From positions 1 through 32,188 of the forward strand of contig OMZU01000025.1 in the NCBI GenBank assembly GCA_900315605.1: a stretch of 32,188 bases of DNA. Reading direction: 5' to 3'. Below the pieces are notes generated by a model that worked only from the letters and a program-made list of their open reading frames with translations, had not been told where the DNA came from and did not search any database. Position numbers and translations under genes: made by a program. Below are positions 1 through 8,520 of this stretch, in pieces (positions within the stretch are counted from its first letter, which is position 1; each line of letters begins with the position of its first letter). The stretch is from an uncultured Eubacteriales bacterium. GTDB taxonomy: Bacteria > Bacillota > Clostridia > Oscillospirales > Acutalibacteraceae.

Positions 1-49
1 TTTGAGTTGTTTCTTTCTTTTTCTCATACTAAATTCTGCCGTTTTTCTT

Positions 50-86
50 AGTAAATTCCACCACTCTTCCTACTGTGGAATTTACT
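50..86. repeat. 12-bp perfect inverted repeat
   Basis: The arms AGTAAATTCCAC (50-61) and GTGGAATTTACT (75-86) are exact reverse complements around a 13-nt loop. The site lies downstream of the minus-strand gene ending at 170. There is no clear U-run on either strand, so it could be a weak terminator or a protein-binding palindrome. The rest of 1-169 is A/T-rich and I see no gene in it. Confidence 0.5.
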
Positions 87-169
87 TTGGGAATTTACGA
101 AATTTTAAGGCGCGGCAAGATCTGCTTCAATATATTGTGTTTTTTATATTACCTTATTCTATATACATG

Positions 170-463
170 CTATTCACCGCCGCTGTTTTCGTGCGAGCCC
201 GAGGCCGAACGCAGCTTTTTGGCGATACATACTGCTGACAGCGCGACAAGAAAAACAGCCAGAGCGCAACGGAAAATTATTCCCAGAACACCCTCGAACA
301 TCGGAAGCCCTGCAAATGAGCGGAGCCCATACCATACCGTCAAAAATGTAAACATAACTGAAAAAATATATCCTAACGCGCCGTGCTTTTTGCCGACAAA
401 ATACATCAGCACCGAAAGCGCGCCCCACATAAAAACATAAGTGCTCTCAATTATAGCGGTCAT
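170..463 (-). CDS. small three-helix membrane protein, function unknown
   Basis: This is a 97-residue protein with three hydrophobic stretches, at about residues 4-24, 29-48 and 55-83, separated by short basic or Gly-rich turns, and a short polar C-terminal tail. I do not recognise the family. The ATG at 463 follows an AGGGGG ribosome site about 9 nt upstream on the minus strand, which supports the start. It is divergent from the hrcA operon, with about 230 bp between the start codons, so the two promoters share that space. Overlapping plus-strand frames have no ribosome site and look like shadows. Confidence 0.6.
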   Translation of the reverse strand: MTAIIESTYVFMWGALSVLMYFVGKKHGALGYIFSVMFTFLTVWYGLRSFAGLPMFEGVLGIIFRCALAVFLVALSAVCIAKKLRSASGSHENSGGE

Positions 464-589
464 AATTTAAGCCCCCTTTTTTCAATGGACAATCTGTTGA
501 TTTCAACTATAGGTTAACGTTTGAGAATGGATATAAAATGAAGAAATTGTGAAGGTTTTCTGAAAATGAAAAAATTTTTAAAAAATGAC

Positions 590-618
590 TTGACTTTTAC
601 TGACTTTGGTATTATAGT
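590..618 (+). promoter_or_regulatory. sigma-A promoter of the hrcA operon
   Basis: TTGACT (590-595) and TATAGT (613-618) are separated by exactly 17 nt. The predicted start of transcription, at about 625, lies just before the CIRCE element, the standard arrangement for HrcA repression. Confidence 0.85.
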
Positions 619-631
619 AATGATAAAGCAG

Positions 632-658
632 TTAGCACTCGTGTGTGTTGAGTGCTAA
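632..658 (+). promoter_or_regulatory. CIRCE operator (HrcA binding site)
   Basis: TTAGCACTC, nine nucleotides, then GAGTGCTAA is a perfect match to the CIRCE consensus. It sits between the -10 box and the hrcA start, so HrcA is expected to repress hrcA-grpE-dnaK by autoregulation. No second CIRCE is visible before dnaJ. Confidence 0.97.
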
Positions 659-695
659 TCAGGTTTGATTCCAGTCATAATGAGAGGTGAACGGA

Positions 696-1724
696 ATGGA
701 ACTGACTGCGAGAAAACAAAAGATCCTATCGGCAGTGGTCGAGAGCTATATCTCCGACGGAGAGCCTGTTGGTTCAAAGTCCCTGATTTCAAAGGCGGAG
801 CTGAATGTTTCTTCGGCAACAATAAGAAACGAGCTTGCCGAGCTTACCGAGCTGGGCTTTTTGATCCAGCCGCACACCTCGGCAGGACGGATACCCACAA
901 GACAGGGCTACCGCTATTATGTTGACAACGTGCTCAGACCCAAGCCTGTCGGACAAAGCGGCATGGATTATATCGCCTCGGCACTTTCGCGCAATGCCGA
1001 ATCCCCCGAAAGCGTTTTGCAGGCGGCGTCGTCGCTGATAACCGAGCTCACCGGGCTTGTTGCCCTGGCGACAACTCCCGACAGCGAGGAAGCAAGGATC
1101 CGCAAAATCAGCTTTGTTCAAACAGGCGCGCGGTCTGCAATGGCTGTGCTGATCGCTTCAAACGGAATAATCAAAACCAAGCTGTTTCGGTGCGAGTTTT
1201 TGATAACGCCCGAGATCTTGGAGGTTTTTGACAAAGCACTCAACGAGGCGTTTGCCGGTATCAGGCTTTCGTCGGTGAACCAACCGTTTATCCAAACAGC
1301 CGCGGCGAACTTTGGAGAGCTTTCGTTCTTAATGCCCTCGGCACTTTTGGCGATCAAGGACGCAGCTCAGCTTGCAAAAGAGATCGGCGTTTATCACAGC
1401 GGCTACAACGTGCTTTTGCACGCCGGTGAATCAGGCTTTGTCCCTGCACGAAGGATAATGGAATTTTTGAGCAACACTCATGATCTGGCGCGAATGCTCG
1501 AAAACCTTCCGCTCAAAACCGCGGCGGTAATAGGACCCGAAAACAACAGAACAGAGCTTGCCGAATGCTCGGTCGTATCGTCAAGATACCTGATCGACTC
1601 CAACCCCTCCGGAGTTTTGGCGGTCATCGGACCGCTCAGACTTGATTACGGCAGGGTTATGTCGATAACCGAGGCGGTTGCCGAAACTGTCGGCGACCTT
1701 ATCGGCGGACTTATTGAAATATGA
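696..1724 (+). CDS. hrcA: heat-inducible transcription repressor HrcA
   Basis: HrcA is the DNA-binding repressor of class I heat-shock genes and binds CIRCE with help from GroEL. The protein has 342 residues, normal for the family. The N-terminal winged helix holds the typical signatures: LTARKQKIL at the start, a 'DGEPVGSK' segment, 'SSATIRNELAELTELGFL' and 'PHTSAGRIPT'. The C-terminal half ends in a GAF-like region with 'IGPLRLDYGRVM'. The ATG at 696 is preferred over the in-frame GTG at 687, because that GTG lies inside the GAGAGGTG ribosome site. It is the first gene of the operon, directly behind its own CIRCE, and is followed after 23 nt by grpE. Confidence 0.97.
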   Translation: MELTARKQKILSAVVESYISDGEPVGSKSLISKAELNVSSATIRNELAELTELGFLIQPHTSAGRIPTRQGYRYYVDNVLRPKPVGQSGMDYIASALSRNAESPESVLQAASSLITELTGLVALATTPDSEEARIRKISFVQTGARSAMAVLIASNGIIKTKLFRCEFLITPEILEVFDKALNEAFAGIRLSSVNQPFIQTAAANFGELSFLMPSALLAIKDAAQLAKEIGVYHSGYNVLLHAGESGFVPARRIMEFLSNTHDLARMLENLPLKTAAVIGPENNRTELAECSVVSSRYLIDSNPSGVLAVIGPLRLDYGRVMSITEAVAETVGDLIGGLIEI

Positions 1725-1747
1725 AATCCTTGAAAAGGAGGATACCA

Positions 1748-2335
1748 ATGGCAAAGAAAAAGAAAGAAGCCGAGGAAGAAATCACAAAAACCAAGGCTGA
1801 CGAAGCATCCGAACAGGAAACCGAGGCTGAAGCAAAGACAGAAGAAGCCAAGGCGGAAGCAGACGAGCCCAAGGCGGATGAAACCGAAGAAAAAAGCAAC
1901 AAGTGTGAAGAAAAGCTTGCGGAGCAAAAGGATAAATATATGCGTTTGGCGGCGGAGTATGAAAACTACCGCAAGCGCACCGCAAACGAAAAGCTTATGA
2001 TTTATGACGACGCGACCGCAAAGGCGGTGACGGAGCTTTTGCCCGTTGCCGACAGCGTGAGAATGGCGATCGAAAACATGGGCGAAGCAAATCCCGAGGT
2101 GCTCAAGGGAATCGAGCTTATCTCAAACCAGCTTTCCAAATCCTTTGAAAAACTCAAAATCGAGGAATACGGAAAGATCGGAGACAAATTCGACCCCAAC
2201 CTGCACAACGCTATTTCAAAAATCGACAGCGACGAGCTGGGCGAAAACGAGATTTCTCAGGTGTTCCAAAAGGGCTACAAAATCGGCGACAAGATCATTC
2301 GCCATGCGATGGTCCAGGTTGCCAACTGCGGCTGA
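1748..2335 (+). CDS. grpE: nucleotide exchange factor GrpE
   Basis: GrpE speeds ADP release from DnaK. The protein has 195 residues. The first 60 or so are a highly charged Lys/Glu/Ala-rich extension. The long dimerising helix follows, with 'LAEQKDKYMRLAAEYENYRKR'-type spacing, and then the C-terminal beta domain, ending with the diagnostic 'GYKIGDKIIRHAMVQV' near residues 174-190. The ATG at 1748 follows AAGGAGG at 1735-1741. An in-frame ATG at 1721 overlaps the hrcA stop but has no ribosome site, so it is rejected. It lies in the hrcA operon, 70 nt before dnaK. Confidence 0.96.
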   Translation: MAKKKKEAEEEITKTKADEASEQETEAEAKTEEAKAEADEPKADETEEKSNKCEEKLAEQKDKYMRLAAEYENYRKRTANEKLMIYDDATAKAVTELLPVADSVRMAIENMGEANPEVLKGIELISNQLSKSFEKLKIEEYGKIGDKFDPNLHNAISKIDSDELGENEISQVFQKGYKIGDKIIRHAMVQVANCG

Positions 2336-2405
2336 TATCAGCGCAGCAACAATGACATATGATTAATTTTGATATGTAGTAATAAAGTAATAGGAGGACA
2401 TTACT

Positions 2406-4250
2406 ATGGCAAAAACAATAGGAATAGATTTAGGTACAACAAATTCATGCGTTGCAGTTATTGAGGGCGGCGAGCCTGTTGTAATCGCAAACGCAGAGGG
2501 CGCAAGAACGACCCCGTCCGTAGTTGCTTTTTCAAAGGACGGCGAGAGAATGGTAGGTCAGGTTGCCAAAAGACAGGCGATCACCAACCCCGAAAGAACT
2601 GTTTCTTCGATCAAGAGAGAAATGGGCTCTTCCTACAAGGTTGCGATCGACGGCAAGAACTACACTCCGCAGGAGATCTCCGCAATGATCCTTCAAAAGC
2701 TCAAGGCTGACGCCGAGGCTTATCTGGGCGAGACTGTAACTCAGGCAGTAATCACGGTTCCTGCTTACTTCACCGACGCTCAGCGTCAGGCAACAAAGGA
2801 CGCAGGCAAAATCGCCGGTCTTGACGTTAAGAGAATCATCAACGAGCCAACAGCGGCTGCGCTTTCTTACGGCGTAGACAAAGAAAACGACCAGAAGGTC
2901 ATGGTATACGACCTCGGCGGCGGTACCTTTGACGTTAGTATCATCGAAATGGGCGACGGCGTTCAGGAGGTTCTTGCAACAGCCGGTAACAACCGTCTCG
3001 GCGGCGACGACTTTGACAAGAGGATCATCGACTGGATGGTTTCTTCGTTCAAAACCGAAACAGGCATCGACCTTTCTTCCGACAAAATGGCTATGCAAAG
3101 ACTTAAGGAAGCCGCAGAGAAGGCAAAGATCGAGCTTTCAGGCGTAACTACTTCTTCGATCAACCTTCCGTTCATCACAGCCGACCAGACAGGACCAAAG
3201 CACCTTGACCTTACTCTTACAAGAGCAAAGTTCGACGAGCTTACCGCAGATTTGGTTGAGGCTACAATGGGTCCGGTTCGTTCCGCTCTCTCCGACTCGG
3301 GCTTGCAGATCGGTCAGATCGACAAGGTCCTCATGGTCGGCGGTTCATCAAGGATCCCTGCCGTTCAGGACGCTGTTAAAAAGCTTATCGGCAAAGAGCC
3401 GTTCAAGGGCATCAACCCCGACGAATGCGTTGCTATCGGCGCGGCTATTCAGGCAGGCGTGCTCGGCGGCGAGGTAGACGGACTTCTTCTTCTCGACGTA
3501 ACTCCGCTTTCACTCGGCGTTGAGACCATGGGCGGCGTTATGACAAAGATCATCGACAGAAACACAACGATCCCCACAAAGAAGAGCCAGATTTTCTCAA
3601 CAGCCGCAGATAACCAGACCCAGGTTGAGATCAACGTTCTCCAGGGTGAGCGTGAGTTTGCGCGCGACAACAAGCAGCTCGGTCTCTTTGCACTCACAGG
3701 AATCGCTCCTGCAATGCGCGGTATTCCGCAGATCGAGGTAACCTTTGATATCGACGCAAACGGTATCGTAAACGTATCGGCAAAGGATCTCGGCACAGGC
3801 AAAGAGCAGAAGATCACGATTTCTTCTTCAACAAACATGAGCAAGGAGGATATCGACAAGGCTGTTAAGGACGCAGAGCAGTATGCTGCCGAGGACAAGA
3901 AACGCCGCGAAGAGGTTGACGCTAAAAATGAGGCGGAAAACCTTGCTTATCAGGCAGAAAAGCTCGTAAACGAGAACGGCGACAAGCTCGCAGACGCTGA
4001 CAAGAATACTCTCAACACAAAGACAGCGGCACTCAAAGAGGCGATCACAAAGAACGATATCGGTCTTATCAACACCGCCAAGGATGATTTGCAGAAGGCT
4101 TTGTATGAGATTTCCGCAAAGCTCTATCAGCAGGCAGCTCCGCAGGGCAACCCGGCTCAGGGTGCGCCCGACATGGGAGCTCAGCAGCCCGGCGGCGCAA
4201 GCGACGGCAACCCCGACGTTTATGACGCTGATTTTAAGGACGTTGACTAA
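2406..4250 (+). CDS. dnaK: molecular chaperone DnaK (Hsp70)
   Basis: DnaK is the ATP-dependent folding chaperone. The protein has 614 residues. The ATPase domain shows '[14 protein letters not shown]' at the N-terminus, the phosphate-binding '[10 protein letters not shown]' near residue 170, and 'GGSSRIP' near 315. The substrate-binding domain begins after the '[15 protein letters not shown]' linker, near residue 365. The helical lid ends in a Gly/Gln/Ala-rich tail and the usual acidic terminus, 'DADFKDVD'. The ribosome site TAGGAGGA lies about 8 nt before the ATG. A terminator follows 17 nt after the stop codon, so most hrcA-grpE-dnaK transcripts probably end before dnaJ. Confidence 0.99.
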   Translation: MAKTIGIDLGTTNSCVAVIEGGEPVVIANAEGARTTPSVVAFSKDGERMVGQVAKRQAITNPERTVSSIKREMGSSYKVAIDGKNYTPQEISAMILQKLKADAEAYLGETVTQAVITVPAYFTDAQRQATKDAGKIAGLDVKRIINEPTAAALSYGVDKENDQKVMVYDLGGGTFDVSIIEMGDGVQEVLATAGNNRLGGDDFDKRIIDWMVSSFKTETGIDLSSDKMAMQRLKEAAEKAKIELSGVTTSSINLPFITADQTGPKHLDLTLTRAKFDELTADLVEATMGPVRSALSDSGLQIGQIDKVLMVGGSSRIPAVQDAVKKLIGKEPFKGINPDECVAIGAAIQAGVLGGEVDGLLLLDVTPLSLGVETMGGVMTKIIDRNTTIPTKKSQIFSTAADNQTQVEINVLQGEREFARDNKQLGLFALTGIAPAMRGIPQIEVTFDIDANGIVNVSAKDLGTGKEQKITISSSTNMSKEDIDKAVKDAEQYAAEDKKRREEVDAKNEAENLAYQAEKLVNENGDKLADADKNTLNTKTAALKEAITKNDIGLINTAKDDLQKALYEISAKLYQQAAPQGNPAQGAPDMGAQQPGGASDGNPDVYDADFKDVD

Positions 4251-4266
4251 AAAATATAAAAGCTCA

Positions 4267-4292
4267 GGGAGCCGTTTCGGCGGCTCCCTTTT
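4267..4292 (+). terminator. intrinsic terminator after dnaK
   Basis: GGGAGCCG and CGGCTCCC form an 8-bp GC-rich stem with a 6-nt loop, followed by TTTT. It separates dnaK from dnaJ. Confidence 0.85.
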
Positions 4293-4322
4293 CCGACTTC
4301 AATTGCAACTTAAGCATAATAT

Positions 4323-4395
4323 GTAGGGGCGCACCTGTGTGTGCGCCCTAAAAGCCATTGTGTATCAGAGGGCGCACACATGGGTGCGCCCCTAC
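4323..4395. repeat. long palindromic hairpin element, 27-bp arms
   Basis: Arm 4323-4349 begins GTAGGGGCGCACC. It pairs along its full 27 nt with arm 4369-4395, with only two G-U wobbles and no mismatches; the loop is about 19 nt. There is no coding sequence and no U-run. It looks like a mobile intergenic palindrome (REP- or MITE-like) and lies 30 nt behind the dnaK terminator. Confidence 0.75.
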
Positions 4396-4453
4396 AACGT
4401 AAAGGTTTCCGTCATTTTTCTTAAGTTGTTTACAGTTTTTTCAACCGACTTTT

Positions 4454-4568
4454 TCAATTCAGACTGTGCTAAAACCAAAATGCTGTTCTATATATAGATA
4501 TATAACGTTGATAATAATCAATAAAAACTCAATATATAGTATGATGCGTTTTGCACGGTCTGAATTGA
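4454..4568. repeat. MITE-like element bounded by inverted repeats
   Basis: TCAATTCAGAC (4454-4464) is repeated in exact reverse complement at 4558-4568. The similarity continues inward (TGTGCTAAAAC against CGTGCAAAAC), giving terminal inverted repeats of about 21 bp. The interior of about 70 bp is extremely A/T-rich and includes TATATATAGATATATAAC. No target-site duplication is obvious. It ends 43 bp before dnaJ, so it covers the place where a dnaJ promoter should be. It could instead be a structured leader. Confidence 0.5.
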
Positions 4569-4611
4569 CGATTGAAAATCATGAATCACACTGCGATACG
4601 GAGTGAATTAA

Positions 4612-5754
4612 ATGGCAGAAAAAAGAGATTACTACGAGGTGCTCGGCGTTCAAAAGGGCGCGAGCGACGATGAAATAAAGAAAGCCTACCGCAAAAACGC
4701 GAAGAAGTATCACCCGGACCTTCACCCCGGCGACAAGCAATGCGAGGAAAAATTCAAGGAGGTCAACGAGGCATACGAGGTGCTTTCCGACAGCGAAAAG
4801 CGCGCGCGCTACGATCAGTTTGGACATGCCGGCGTTGATCCCAACTTTGGCGGAGGCAACCCCTACGGAGGAAGTCCGTTTGGCGGCGGGATCGATCTTG
4901 AGGATATTTTCGGCAGCTTTTTCGGCGGCTTTGGCGGAAGGCGTTCCAACAACGCGAACGCTCCGCGCCGCGGAAGCGACGTTGACGCAGGGGTCACGAT
5001 TTCCTTTGAGGAAGCCGCAAAGGGCTGCACGCGCAAGGTGAGCTACAACAATATCGAAACCTGTTCGGAATGTCACGGCACGGGAGCGCAGCCCGGCTCA
5101 TCGCCCAAGACCTGCTCGGCGTGCGGCGGCTCAGGCAGGGTGACGATCAACCAGCGCACTCCCTTTGGTCAGGTCCAGACCCAACGGCAGTGCGACGCCT
5201 GTCACGGCAAGGGCAAGATCATTGACAATCCCTGCCGCAAGTGCAGCGGCTCGGGCAGACAAAGGAAGAGCAAAACCGTTGACGTTACGATACCGGCAGG
5301 TATAAAGGACGGTCAGATACTCAACGTCGGAGGCCACGGCAACGCCGGCTTCAACAACGGTCCCGCAGGCGATCTGCATGTTTATGTCACCGTTGAGAGC
5401 CACGAAATATTCCAAAGACGCGGAGACGACGTTTGGGTCGATCTTCCGATAACCTTTGCTCAGGCAGCCTTGGGCGCGGAGGTAGTTGTTCCCACGCTCG
5501 ACGGCAAGGTAAGCTACAAGATCCACGAGGGCGCGCAGCCCGGAGACGTTTTCAAGCTCAAGGGCAGAGGTATCCAAAGGCTCGGCGGCAGAGGCAGGGG
5601 CGATGAATATGTAAGGATCTTGGTTGAGGTTCCAAAGTCTCTCAACTCAAAGCAAAGAGACCTTATCCGCCAGTTCGATTCGGCGACCACAGAGAAGAAT
5701 TATTCAAAGCGCAGAAGCTTTTTTGACAAGCTTAAAAGACAGTTTAAGGACTAA
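4612..5754 (+). CDS. dnaJ: molecular chaperone DnaJ (Hsp40)
   Basis: DnaJ delivers clients to DnaK and stimulates its ATPase. The protein has 380 residues, with the full type I layout. The J domain carries HPD at residues 34-36. A Gly/Phe-rich linker spans about 75-110. The zinc region follows with four CxxCxGxG motifs ([32 protein letters not shown]), between about 145 and 215. The C-terminal client-binding domains close the protein. The ATG at 4612 follows GGAGTG by 6 nt. The stop codon is 2 nt from the prmA start, so the two genes are co-transcribed. Confidence 0.98.
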   Translation: MAEKRDYYEVLGVQKGASDDEIKKAYRKNAKKYHPDLHPGDKQCEEKFKEVNEAYEVLSDSEKRARYDQFGHAGVDPNFGGGNPYGGSPFGGGIDLEDIFGSFFGGFGGRRSNNANAPRRGSDVDAGVTISFEEAAKGCTRKVSYNNIETCSECHGTGAQPGSSPKTCSACGGSGRVTINQRTPFGQVQTQRQCDACHGKGKIIDNPCRKCSGSGRQRKSKTVDVTIPAGIKDGQILNVGGHGNAGFNNGPAGDLHVYVTVESHEIFQRRGDDVWVDLPITFAQAALGAEVVVPTLDGKVSYKIHEGAQPGDVFKLKGRGIQRLGGRGRGDEYVRILVEVPKSLNSKQRDLIRQFDSATTEKNYSKRRSFFDKLKRQFKD

Positions 5755-5756
5755 CC

Positions 5757-6683
5757 ATGAAGCATTGGACAGAAATCAAAATTGCCGTCGGCACAAAGGA
5801 CCTTGACCGCGCGGAAGAGATCATCGGCGAGGCTGCGCCTAACGGCATATACATAGAGGATTATTCCGACCTTGAACGCGAGGTCGAAGAAATAGCGCAC
5901 ATTGATTTGATCGACGAGGAGCTGCTGGGCAAGGACAGGAGCACGGCATATATCCACGCTTATCTCGAACCCGACCAATCTCCTGCCGAGGCGGTCTCGG
6001 CGATTTCGGAGCGTCTGGGAGCAGAAGCAATCATGCACGAAACCGAGCTTTTGGACTGCGCCGAGGAGGACTGGCGCAACAACTGGAAAAAATATTTCAA
6101 ACCGCTTGAGGTCGGCAAGGGCTTGCTGATCCGTCCAAGCTGGTATGAAAACTACGATCCCGGAGAAAGAAAGGTTCTTAACATCGACCCCGGACTTGCC
6201 TTTGGCACAGGCGGTCATGAAACCACCAGACTTTGTCTTGAAATGTGCGAAAAATACATGAAGCCCGGCGACACTGTGCTCGACGTCGGCTGCGGCAGCG
6301 GAATTTTGGGCATTGCCGCTCTGCTTATGGGTGCAAGCCGCGTGGTCGGCGTTGATATCGACGAGGTCGCTGTGCGCACCGCTGTCGAAAACGCTGAGCT
6401 GAACGGCGTCGGCGATCGTTTTGAGGCGATCTGCGGCAGCTTTACCGACAAGGTGAGCGGAAAATACGACATTGTGCTTGCAAATATAGTAGCCGACGCG
6501 ATACTCTTTTTGTCAAAGGGAGTTGCAGATTTTATGAAGGACGACGCAGTGTATATTATGAGTGGGATCATTGATTCCCGTGCCGACGAGGTAAAAGCCG
6601 GCGTAAGCAAGTATTTTGATATTATCGAGGAGCACATCGACGGCGGCTGGGCTTGCTTTGCGGCAAAACGCCGCAGCGAATAA
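5757..6683 (+). CDS. prmA: ribosomal protein L11 methyltransferase PrmA
   Basis: PrmA transfers methyl groups from S-adenosylmethionine to ribosomal protein L11. The protein has 308 residues. The N-terminal L11-recognition domain (about residues 1-110) precedes a linker with 'NWKKYFKPLEVG'. 'DPGLAFGTGGHETTRLCLE' is the diagnostic PrmA segment, and 'LDVGCGSGILGIAA' is the SAM-binding loop, near residues 175-190. It begins 2 nt after the dnaJ stop, the usual Firmicutes arrangement. No strong terminator follows; only a 5-bp ATACA/TGTAT hairpin is visible around 6710-6727. Confidence 0.96.
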   Translation: MKHWTEIKIAVGTKDLDRAEEIIGEAAPNGIYIEDYSDLEREVEEIAHIDLIDEELLGKDRSTAYIHAYLEPDQSPAEAVSAISERLGAEAIMHETELLDCAEEDWRNNWKKYFKPLEVGKGLLIRPSWYENYDPGERKVLNIDPGLAFGTGGHETTRLCLEMCEKYMKPGDTVLDVGCGSGILGIAALLMGASRVVGVDIDEVAVRTAVENAELNGVGDRFEAICGSFTDKVSGKYDIVLANIVADAILFLSKGVADFMKDDAVYIMSGIIDSRADEVKAGVSKYFDIIEEHIDGGWACFAAKRRSE

Positions 6684-6732
6684 GAAAATAAACGGGAATC
6701 ATACATTTTTTTGTATTATTATATGTTTTCAC

Positions 6733-6761
6733 TTGAAATTTTTTTTGAATTGTGTTAAAGT
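6733..6761 (+). promoter_or_regulatory. candidate promoter for the 6800 gene
   Basis: TTGAAA (6733-6738), 17 nt, then TAAAGT (6756-6761). The -10 box matches the consensus at four of six positions, so this is a moderate candidate. Confidence 0.4.
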
Positions 6762-6799
6762 GATAATACAACAAAATTTACCGTTTTGGAGGTAGTACA

Positions 6800-7357
6800 A
6801 TGAAAAAACCCGACAAAAGAGAAATTATCAATCTGTTTTTCTCAGCGTTTTTGATTATCGCTTTTATAGTTTGCGCGCATTTCTTCTCTGAGTTTTCCGC
6901 AACGCTTCCCGGCGTTTGGGGCAGTGTGATTTCAATTGCGCTGTATGTCATTTTCGGCCTTTTGCTTTTTTACTCAACAAGAGTCGGCGAGGGCAAGGCT
7001 ATAAAGCGTTTTTCAATTGTAACTCTGTTGGTCATGGTAGTTCCGGCAATTTACATAATCGTTGCCTCTCTTGCTCCCGGACTTCCGCTCTATAACGTTT
7101 TCGCTGCAAAAAGCGGCTCGGTAAGCGTTATTGTGATTCTCGCTTCGATCGCTCTTGGCTACGGCATCCCCTACACCTTCTTGAGCGGCTTTGAGGTTGC
7201 GGCAGATGATAATGCTGCTTCAGACGCACCGCTTTCCGGCGGGATCGAAGAAGACCTGCTGACCTCAAGCGCAGACGATTCTGCGGAAGAAAACCTTGAG
7301 GATGATGATGACGGCGACGTGGACGCAGATTCCGCCGACGACGAAACAGAAGTATAA
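6800..7357 (+). CDS. four-helix membrane protein with acidic tail, unknown function
   Basis: This 185-residue protein has four predicted membrane helices, at about residues 9-31, 36-58, 71-95 and 108-132. The last 50 or so residues are dominated by Asp, Glu, Ser and Ala, with runs such as EDDDDGDVDADSADDE. The tail is probably soluble and highly negative. I do not recognise a family. The start has a good TTTGGAGG ribosome site 7-8 nt before the ATG. A terminator follows, so it looks monocistronic. Confidence 0.7.
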   Translation: MKKPDKREIINLFFSAFLIIAFIVCAHFFSEFSATLPGVWGSVISIALYVIFGLLLFYSTRVGEGKAIKRFSIVTLLVMVVPAIYIIVASLAPGLPLYNVFAAKSGSVSVIVILASIALGYGIPYTFLSGFEVAADDNAASDAPLSGGIEEDLLTSSADDSAEENLEDDDDGDVDADSADDETEV

Positions 7358-7383
7358 TTAAAAAATCATTGAATAAATCATAT

Positions 7384-7424
7384 AAAGCATATTTGGCGAT
7401 TTTTATTGTCAAATGTGCTTTTTA
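7384..7424 (+). terminator. intrinsic terminator
   Basis: AAAGCATATTTGGC (7384-7397) pairs with GTCAAATGTGCTTT (7408-7421) through 14 bp with two G-U wobbles, followed by further T residues. It ends the transcript of the 6800 gene. Confidence 0.7.
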
Positions 7425-7434
7425 CTTTTAGGCA

Positions 7435-7463
7435 TTGTATTTTTTTCATAAATTTGCTATAAT
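7435..7463 (+). promoter_or_regulatory. promoter of the Mrp-type ATPase gene
   Basis: TTGTAT (7435-7440), 17 nt, then a perfect TATAAT (7458-7463). Transcription would begin near 7470, leaving a leader of about 90 nt. Confidence 0.7.
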
Positions 7464-7562
7464 ATTAATAATACGTATTTCTAAAAATGACTTTGATGTT
7501 TATTCAAAGTGTTTTGTGAGAAAAAGTATAAAATCACTATTACGAAATCGGAGAGATGTAAA

Positions 7563-8387
7563 ATGGCATGTAATCACGACTGCGCCTCCTGCGGAGAGGA
7601 CTGCAAGGACAGAGCACCGCAGGATCTGCACGAGCCTCAGAACAAATTCAGCAACGTAAAGCGTGTGATCGGCGTAGTTTCGGGCAAGGGCGGCGTTGGA
7701 AAAAGCCTGGTTACTTCTATGCTTGCGGTGACCTTTAACCGCCTGGGCAAGACCACGGCTATCCTTGATGCCGATATCACCGGTCCCTCGATCCCAAAGG
7801 CATTCGGAATCCATACCGGCGCAAAAGGCAACGAGGACGGGATCCTGCCTGTTGAGTCAAAAACCGGCATAAGAATGATGTCTGTCAACCTTCTTCTCAA
7901 AAACGAGACCGATCCGGTGGTTTGGCGCGCTCCTATGATAATAGGCACGGTAAAGCAGTTTTGGACCGATGTTATGTGGGGCGACGTTGACTATATGTTT
8001 GTTGACATGCCTCCGGGCACAGGCGACATTCCGCTGACGGTGTTTCAGAGCCTTCCGCTCGACGGGATCATAGTTGTTGCTTCTCCTCAGGAGCTGGTTT
8101 CCATGATCGTTGAAAAGGCGGTCAAAATGGCGGATATGATGAATGTTCCGGTTTTGGGCATTGTAGAAAACATGTCATATTTCACCTGCCCCGACTGCGG
8201 CAAAAAGATTTCTGTTTTCGGCGAAAGCCACATTGATGAAATTGCCGAAAACCACAACACGCGCGTGCTCGCAAGACTTCCGATCAACCCGGAATTTGCA
8301 AAGCTTGTTGACAAGGGCATGGCAGAAATGTTCGGCGACGGATATCTTGACGAAGCTGCGGAAATCATCGAGAGCCTGGTGCAGTAA
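7563..8387 (+). CDS. Mrp/NBP35-family iron-sulfur carrier ATPase
   Basis: This family of P-loop ATPases binds and passes on Fe-S clusters in the cytoplasm. The protein has 274 residues. Cysteines C3, C7, C10 and C14 at the N-terminus match the NBP35-type cluster ligands. The deviant Walker A is 'SGKGGVGKS', near residues 40-48. 'DADITGPSIPKAFG' and 'VDMPPGTGD' are diagnostic Mrp segments. A CxxC pair (CPDC) near residue 207 matches the C-terminal bridging cluster site. The ATG at 7563 follows CGGAGAG and puts the Cys cluster at the very N-terminus; an upstream in-frame ATG at 7509 has no ribosome site. The gene appears to have its own promoter. Confidence 0.93.
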   Translation: MACNHDCASCGEDCKDRAPQDLHEPQNKFSNVKRVIGVVSGKGGVGKSLVTSMLAVTFNRLGKTTAILDADITGPSIPKAFGIHTGAKGNEDGILPVESKTGIRMMSVNLLLKNETDPVVWRAPMIIGTVKQFWTDVMWGDVDYMFVDMPPGTGDIPLTVFQSLPLDGIIVVASPQELVSMIVEKAVKMADMMNVPVLGIVENMSYFTCPDCGKKISVFGESHIDEIAENHNTRVLARLPINPEFAKLVDKGMAEMFGDGYLDEAAEIIESLVQ

Positions 8388-8520
8388 AAGCCAAGTCTGA
8401 CGCTTTGCGGAGCTTTTGTAATAAGCTACGAACAGAAATTCAAACATGGCGTGCGCCGCGGGCTTTGCGGTGCTGCTGTGTTCAAAAAAAGATAAATATA
8501 TTATACGAGGAGGAATTAAT

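Larger units (their letters stand above)
4251..4611. other. gene-less interval between dnaK and dnaJ
   Basis: This 361-bp gap holds the dnaK terminator, the 27-bp-arm palindrome and the element bounded by inverted repeats, each listed separately. Possible promoter hexamers for dnaJ (TTGATA at 4508, TATATA near 4533) have poor spacing, and I do not call them. No CIRCE is present. Confidence 0.6.

Noticed and set aside
2-440. Plus-strand open frames at the left edge
   Set aside because: They have no ribosome site and overlap the better-supported membrane protein on the minus strand.
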